Position numbers and translations under genes: made by a program
Assembly (NCBI GenBank): GCA_900752815.1
Contig: CAADWS010000225.1
Span: 1-7,464 of the forward strand
Source of the DNA: Bacteroidaceae bacterium
Lineage (GTDB): Bacteria; Bacteroidota; Bacteroidia; Bacteroidales; Bacteroidaceae
Length of the DNA: 7,464 nucleotides
Direction of reading: 5' to 3'
The notes under the pieces: generated by a model
Seen by the model: only the letters and a program-made list of their open reading frames with translations
What the model was told of the DNA's origin: nothing
Databases searched by the model: none
Shown: piece by piece, positions 5,497-7,464 of the stretch
Numbering within the stretch: the stretch's first letter is position 1
Layout of the letters: each line of letters begins with the position of its first letter

Positions 5497-7317
5497 ATGA
5501 ACTTATTGAAACATTTTACTTACCCGGCCGCAGCCGCGCTGCTCCTTGCCACGGCTGCCTGCACGAAGGACGAACTGGCGGACGGTGACCGTCTGCCCGA
5601 AGGACAATACCCGCTGGAGATAGCCCGCATCACCCTCGGCGTGGAGGGCGGCGAGGCACAGCCCTGGGGCGCACCGGCGACGCGCGTCAGCGAGAAAGAG
5701 GACGGCAACAGCAGCAAGTTTGACGCGGACGACAAGTTCGCCGTACAGATAGACGACAAGGGAGAGGTCGGCACCTACACCGTGCAGAACGATGGCTCCG
5801 TCGAAGCCGAAACACCCCTGTATTGGAGCGACAGGGACGAGGCCCACACCGTCACCGCCTGGTACCCCGCCACGGGCGGCACCCTCGACCTCAGCGACCA
5901 AAGCCAAAGTCTTGCCTACCTGCTGTACGGCACAGGCAGCGGCAACTACCAGACTCAGGTCACGCTGAATTTCACCCACGCTCTGGCGAAGGTGCGCGTG
6001 ACGCCCACGGACGATGCACTCGGCGAGGTGCAGAGTCTTCAGCTCTATACCTACACACAGTGTACTTATGAAAAGGGCACGGTAGTGCAAGGCTCGCAAG
6101 AGGGCTGGATAGAGATGAAGAAGTGCGAATACACCGAGAACGGCGCAACCATCACCTGCTGGGAGGCGAACGTGGTGCCCGGCTACACAATAACCAAGCT
6201 GCGGGCAAACGGCACCGAGGAGCGCAACCTCTCCGCCGCCTTCACCCCCGAGGCGGGTAAGTTCTACAACATCACGCTGGATAAGGACAAGGGATATACC
6301 GACGACGGACAGGGCAACTACACCGTGACCTCCGCCGAGGGATTGAAGGCTGTGGCAGACATAGCCAACAACGGTAATCTCGGTATCAACATTACTTTGA
6401 CTGAAAACATCAATCTCACAGATATGGACTGGGCGCCGATAGGCATAGACTATAACCACCAATACACCGGCACCTTCAACGGTGGCGGCCATACCATTAC
6501 GGGGCTGACCGTTACGGGAAGTAACGAATATGCGGGTCTGTTCGGACGTATCGGCTCCGGCGGCAAGGTGATGAACGTGAAGTTGGAGGGCGTACAGATA
6601 GAAAGCGATAACGAAATGAGCGCTGTCGGCGGCGTGGTGGGATATAGCTATGGCAACATTGAAAACTGCTCGGTGTCGGGCAGCGTCAGCAGTAACTCCA
6701 CCGCAGGTGGCGTGGTGGGCGCTCAACTGGGCGGTTCCATCACCGGGTGCAACACCTCGGCCACAGTGAAGGGCGTGACCTATGCCGGCGGCATAGCGGG
6801 ATATACGAATGGTGGTGGCTCCCTGACCGGCTGCTATGCTACGGGCAGCATAAGCGTTGAAAATAACACAACAAATGCTGCCTGGGCCGGCGGCGTGGTG
6901 GGATCTAACGGAAGCAGCACCCTAACCGCCTGCTATGCCACGGGCAGCGTGACCAGTAGCGGAAGCGGCACCATCTATGCAGGCGGCGTAACGGGAACCA
7001 ACGATTTTGGCACCCTGACTGCCTGCTACCATGCCAATGGGACTATCAGCTGCCCAGGAGGAACCACAGGCGGCGTGGCGGGACGGAACTACAAGGGCCT
7101 CATGTCGTATGGCGGTATCATCACCGCCTGCTACTGGGGAAGCAACGGCCAGATACAAGGCATTGGTGAAGACCAGGTAGGCACCGGCGGAACCACACAG
7201 GTGACGGACGGTAACTGGTCAGGAGCCAAGGATGCCATGAGCGCCGCCTTGCAGAGTGCAGGTTCAGAGTGGCGTTACGAACTCACCGGAGCATTGCCTA
7301 CCTTGAAGAAACAGTGA
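5497..7317 (+). CDS. Fimbrillin-GLUG repeat lipoprotein, probable tip adhesin
   Basis: This 606-residue surface lipoprotein has a type II signal peptide, with the lipobox ending TAAC and lipidated Cys22. Residues about 35-262 form a fimbrillin-like domain alignable to the pilin at 3544-4416: PATRVSE (60-66), FDADDKFAVQ (75-84), PLYWSD...HTVTAWYP (107-124), NFTHALAKVRV (158-168), and FYNITLDKD (256-264). A linker and a first beta-helix turn follow (about 274-345, with WAPIG and FNGGGHTITGL). Then come seven GLUG-type units starting near residues 347, 378, 404, 431, 465, 496 and 525, each with a G-G-V/I-x-G start, most followed by a Cys-containing ITxCYATGSV-like half. The C-terminus (592-606, WRYELTGALPTLKKQ) resembles the usual end of GLUG proteins. 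A pilus tip or surface adhesin is the likely role. The in-frame TTG at 5446 was rejected because it would bury the signal peptide behind 17 polar residues. Confidence 0.93.
   Translation: MNLLKHFTYPAAAALLLATAACTKDELADGDRLPEGQYPLEIARITLGVEGGEAQPWGAPATRVSEKEDGNSSKFDADDKFAVQIDDKGEVGTYTVQNDGSVEAETPLYWSDRDEAHTVTAWYPATGGTLDLSDQSQSLAYLLYGTGSGNYQTQVTLNFTHALAKVRVTPTDDALGEVQSLQLYTYTQCTYEKGTVVQGSQEGWIEMKKCEYTENGATITCWEANVVPGYTITKLRANGTEERNLSAAFTPEAGKFYNITLDKDKGYTDDGQGNYTVTSAEGLKAVADIANNGNLGINITLTENINLTDMDWAPIGIDYNHQYTGTFNGGGHTITGLTVTGSNEYAGLFGRIGSGGKVMNVKLEGVQIESDNEMSAVGGVVGYSYGNIENCSVSGSVSSNSTAGGVVGAQLGGSITGCNTSATVKGVTYAGGIAGYTNGGGSLTGCYATGSISVENNTTNAAWAGGVVGSNGSSTLTACYATGSVTSSGSGTIYAGGVTGTNDFGTLTACYHANGTISCPGGTTGGVAGRNYKGLMSYGGIITACYWGSNGQIQGIGEDQVGTGGTTQVTDGNWSGAKDAMSAALQSAGSEWRYELTGALPTLKKQ
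6532..7146 (+). repeat. GLUG repeat array in the adhesin
   Basis: Seven units of 26-34 residues stack in the C-terminal half of the adhesin and are expected to form a beta-helix. Some units are nearly identical at DNA level: a 16-base stretch beginning GGCGGCGTGG is exact at 6628-6643 and 6889-6904, offset 261 bases (87 codons). An 18-base stretch with core ACGGGCAGC occurs at 6832-6849 and 6931-6948 with one mismatch, offset 99 bases (33 codons). Both offsets keep the reading frame. Confidence 0.88.
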
Positions 7318-7318
7318 A

Positions 7319-7350
7319 CCGTCGGGCGGGAAAAGTTCCGCCCGAAACGG
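7319..7350 (+). terminator. Strong hairpin directly after the adhesin gene
   Basis: CCGT (7319-7322) pairs with ACGG (7347-7350) and CGGGCGG (7323-7329) with CCGCCCG (7338-7344), with a two-A bulge, a closing G-U pair and a six-base loop. It begins two bases after the stop codon. There is no T-run after it, so complete termination is uncertain. Confidence 0.5.
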
Positions 7351-7392
7351 AATATAACCGAAGTATAACCCCAAAAGAAAAGAACTCCCATT

Positions 7393-7416
7393 CCGGGCGG
7401 GAGCATTTGTGCCCGG
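7393..7416 (+). terminator. Second downstream hairpin, 6-bp stem
   Basis: CCGGGC (7393-7398) and GCCCGG (7411-7416) pair around a 12-base loop. The nonamer CGGGCGGGA at 7394-7402 is also present in the first hairpin (7323-7331), so the two hairpins share sequence as well as form. No U-tract follows. Confidence 0.35.
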
Positions 7417-7435
7417 TAACATCATACAGACACCG

Positions 7436-7464
7436 CAGCCCGCTACCGCAAGGTCAGTGGGCTG
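7436..7464 (+). terminator. Third downstream hairpin with GCAA loop, cut by window end
   Basis: CAGCCC (7436-7441) pairs with GGGCTG (7459-7464). Inside, G7442-T7458 is a wobble, CT (7443-7444) pairs with AG (7456-7457), C7455 bulges, and ACC (7445-7447) pairs with GGT (7452-7454) around a GNRA-type GCAA loop. The window ends at the base of the stem, so a following T-run, which would make it the main terminator, cannot be seen. Confidence 0.45.

Noticed and set aside
5503..6726. 407-codon minus-strand open frame opposite the adhesin gene
   Set aside because: It arises from the GC-rich coding sequence of the adhesin (45 of the 60 bases from 5641 are G or C). It has no plausible leader, domain or ribosome site.

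Overview
The window looks like a type V pilus (fimbrillin) locus from a gut-type Bacteroidales genome (Bacteroides, Phocaeicola or Parabacteroides; genus not resolvable by eye). The evidence is lipoprotein signal peptides on three consecutive fimbrial proteins, Mfa-like fimbrillin folds, a DUF3575 protein, a membrane-anchored AraC regulator, A/T-rich translation starts without strong Shine-Dalgarno sequences, and TAnnTTTG-type -7 promoter boxes. All six genes are on the + strand and every intergenic gap is shorter than 220 bases.

Layout. 1-164: leader with an 18-bp imperfect inverted repeat and a -7 box. 165-1268: a seven-TM AraC-type regulator. 1269-1482: a control region with a 22-bp-period direct repeat (1310-1352), a 10-bp inverted repeat (1390-1429) and a -7 box (1434-1441). 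1483-2589: an envelope protein with an OmpA-like region, a charged helix and DUF3575. 2660-3511: a FimB/Mfa2-like anchor or assembly lipoprotein. 3544-4416: a fimbrillin lipoprotein, probably the shaft or an accessory pilin. 4417-4605: two GC-rich hairpins and a fresh -7 box. 4606-5421: a KilA-N domain protein with a 24-bp perfect DNA palindrome inside its coding sequence. 5497-7317: a 606-residue lipoprotein with an N-terminal fimbrillin domain and a C-terminal array of GLUG repeats, probably a tip or surface adhesin. 7318-7464: three successive hairpins; the last runs to the window edge.

How the parts may work together (inference). The membrane regulator could sense an envelope signal and act on the direct repeat to switch on the DUF3575, Mfa2-like and fimbrillin genes as one transcript. 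Hairpins after the fimbrillin gene would reduce read-through or set relative mRNA levels. The KilA-N protein and the GLUG adhesin form a second module, possibly under their own promoter. The most unusual points are the phage-type KilA-N gene between two pilin genes, the palindrome inside it, and the candidate AraC operator. The pilus genes themselves fit known type V pilus biology.
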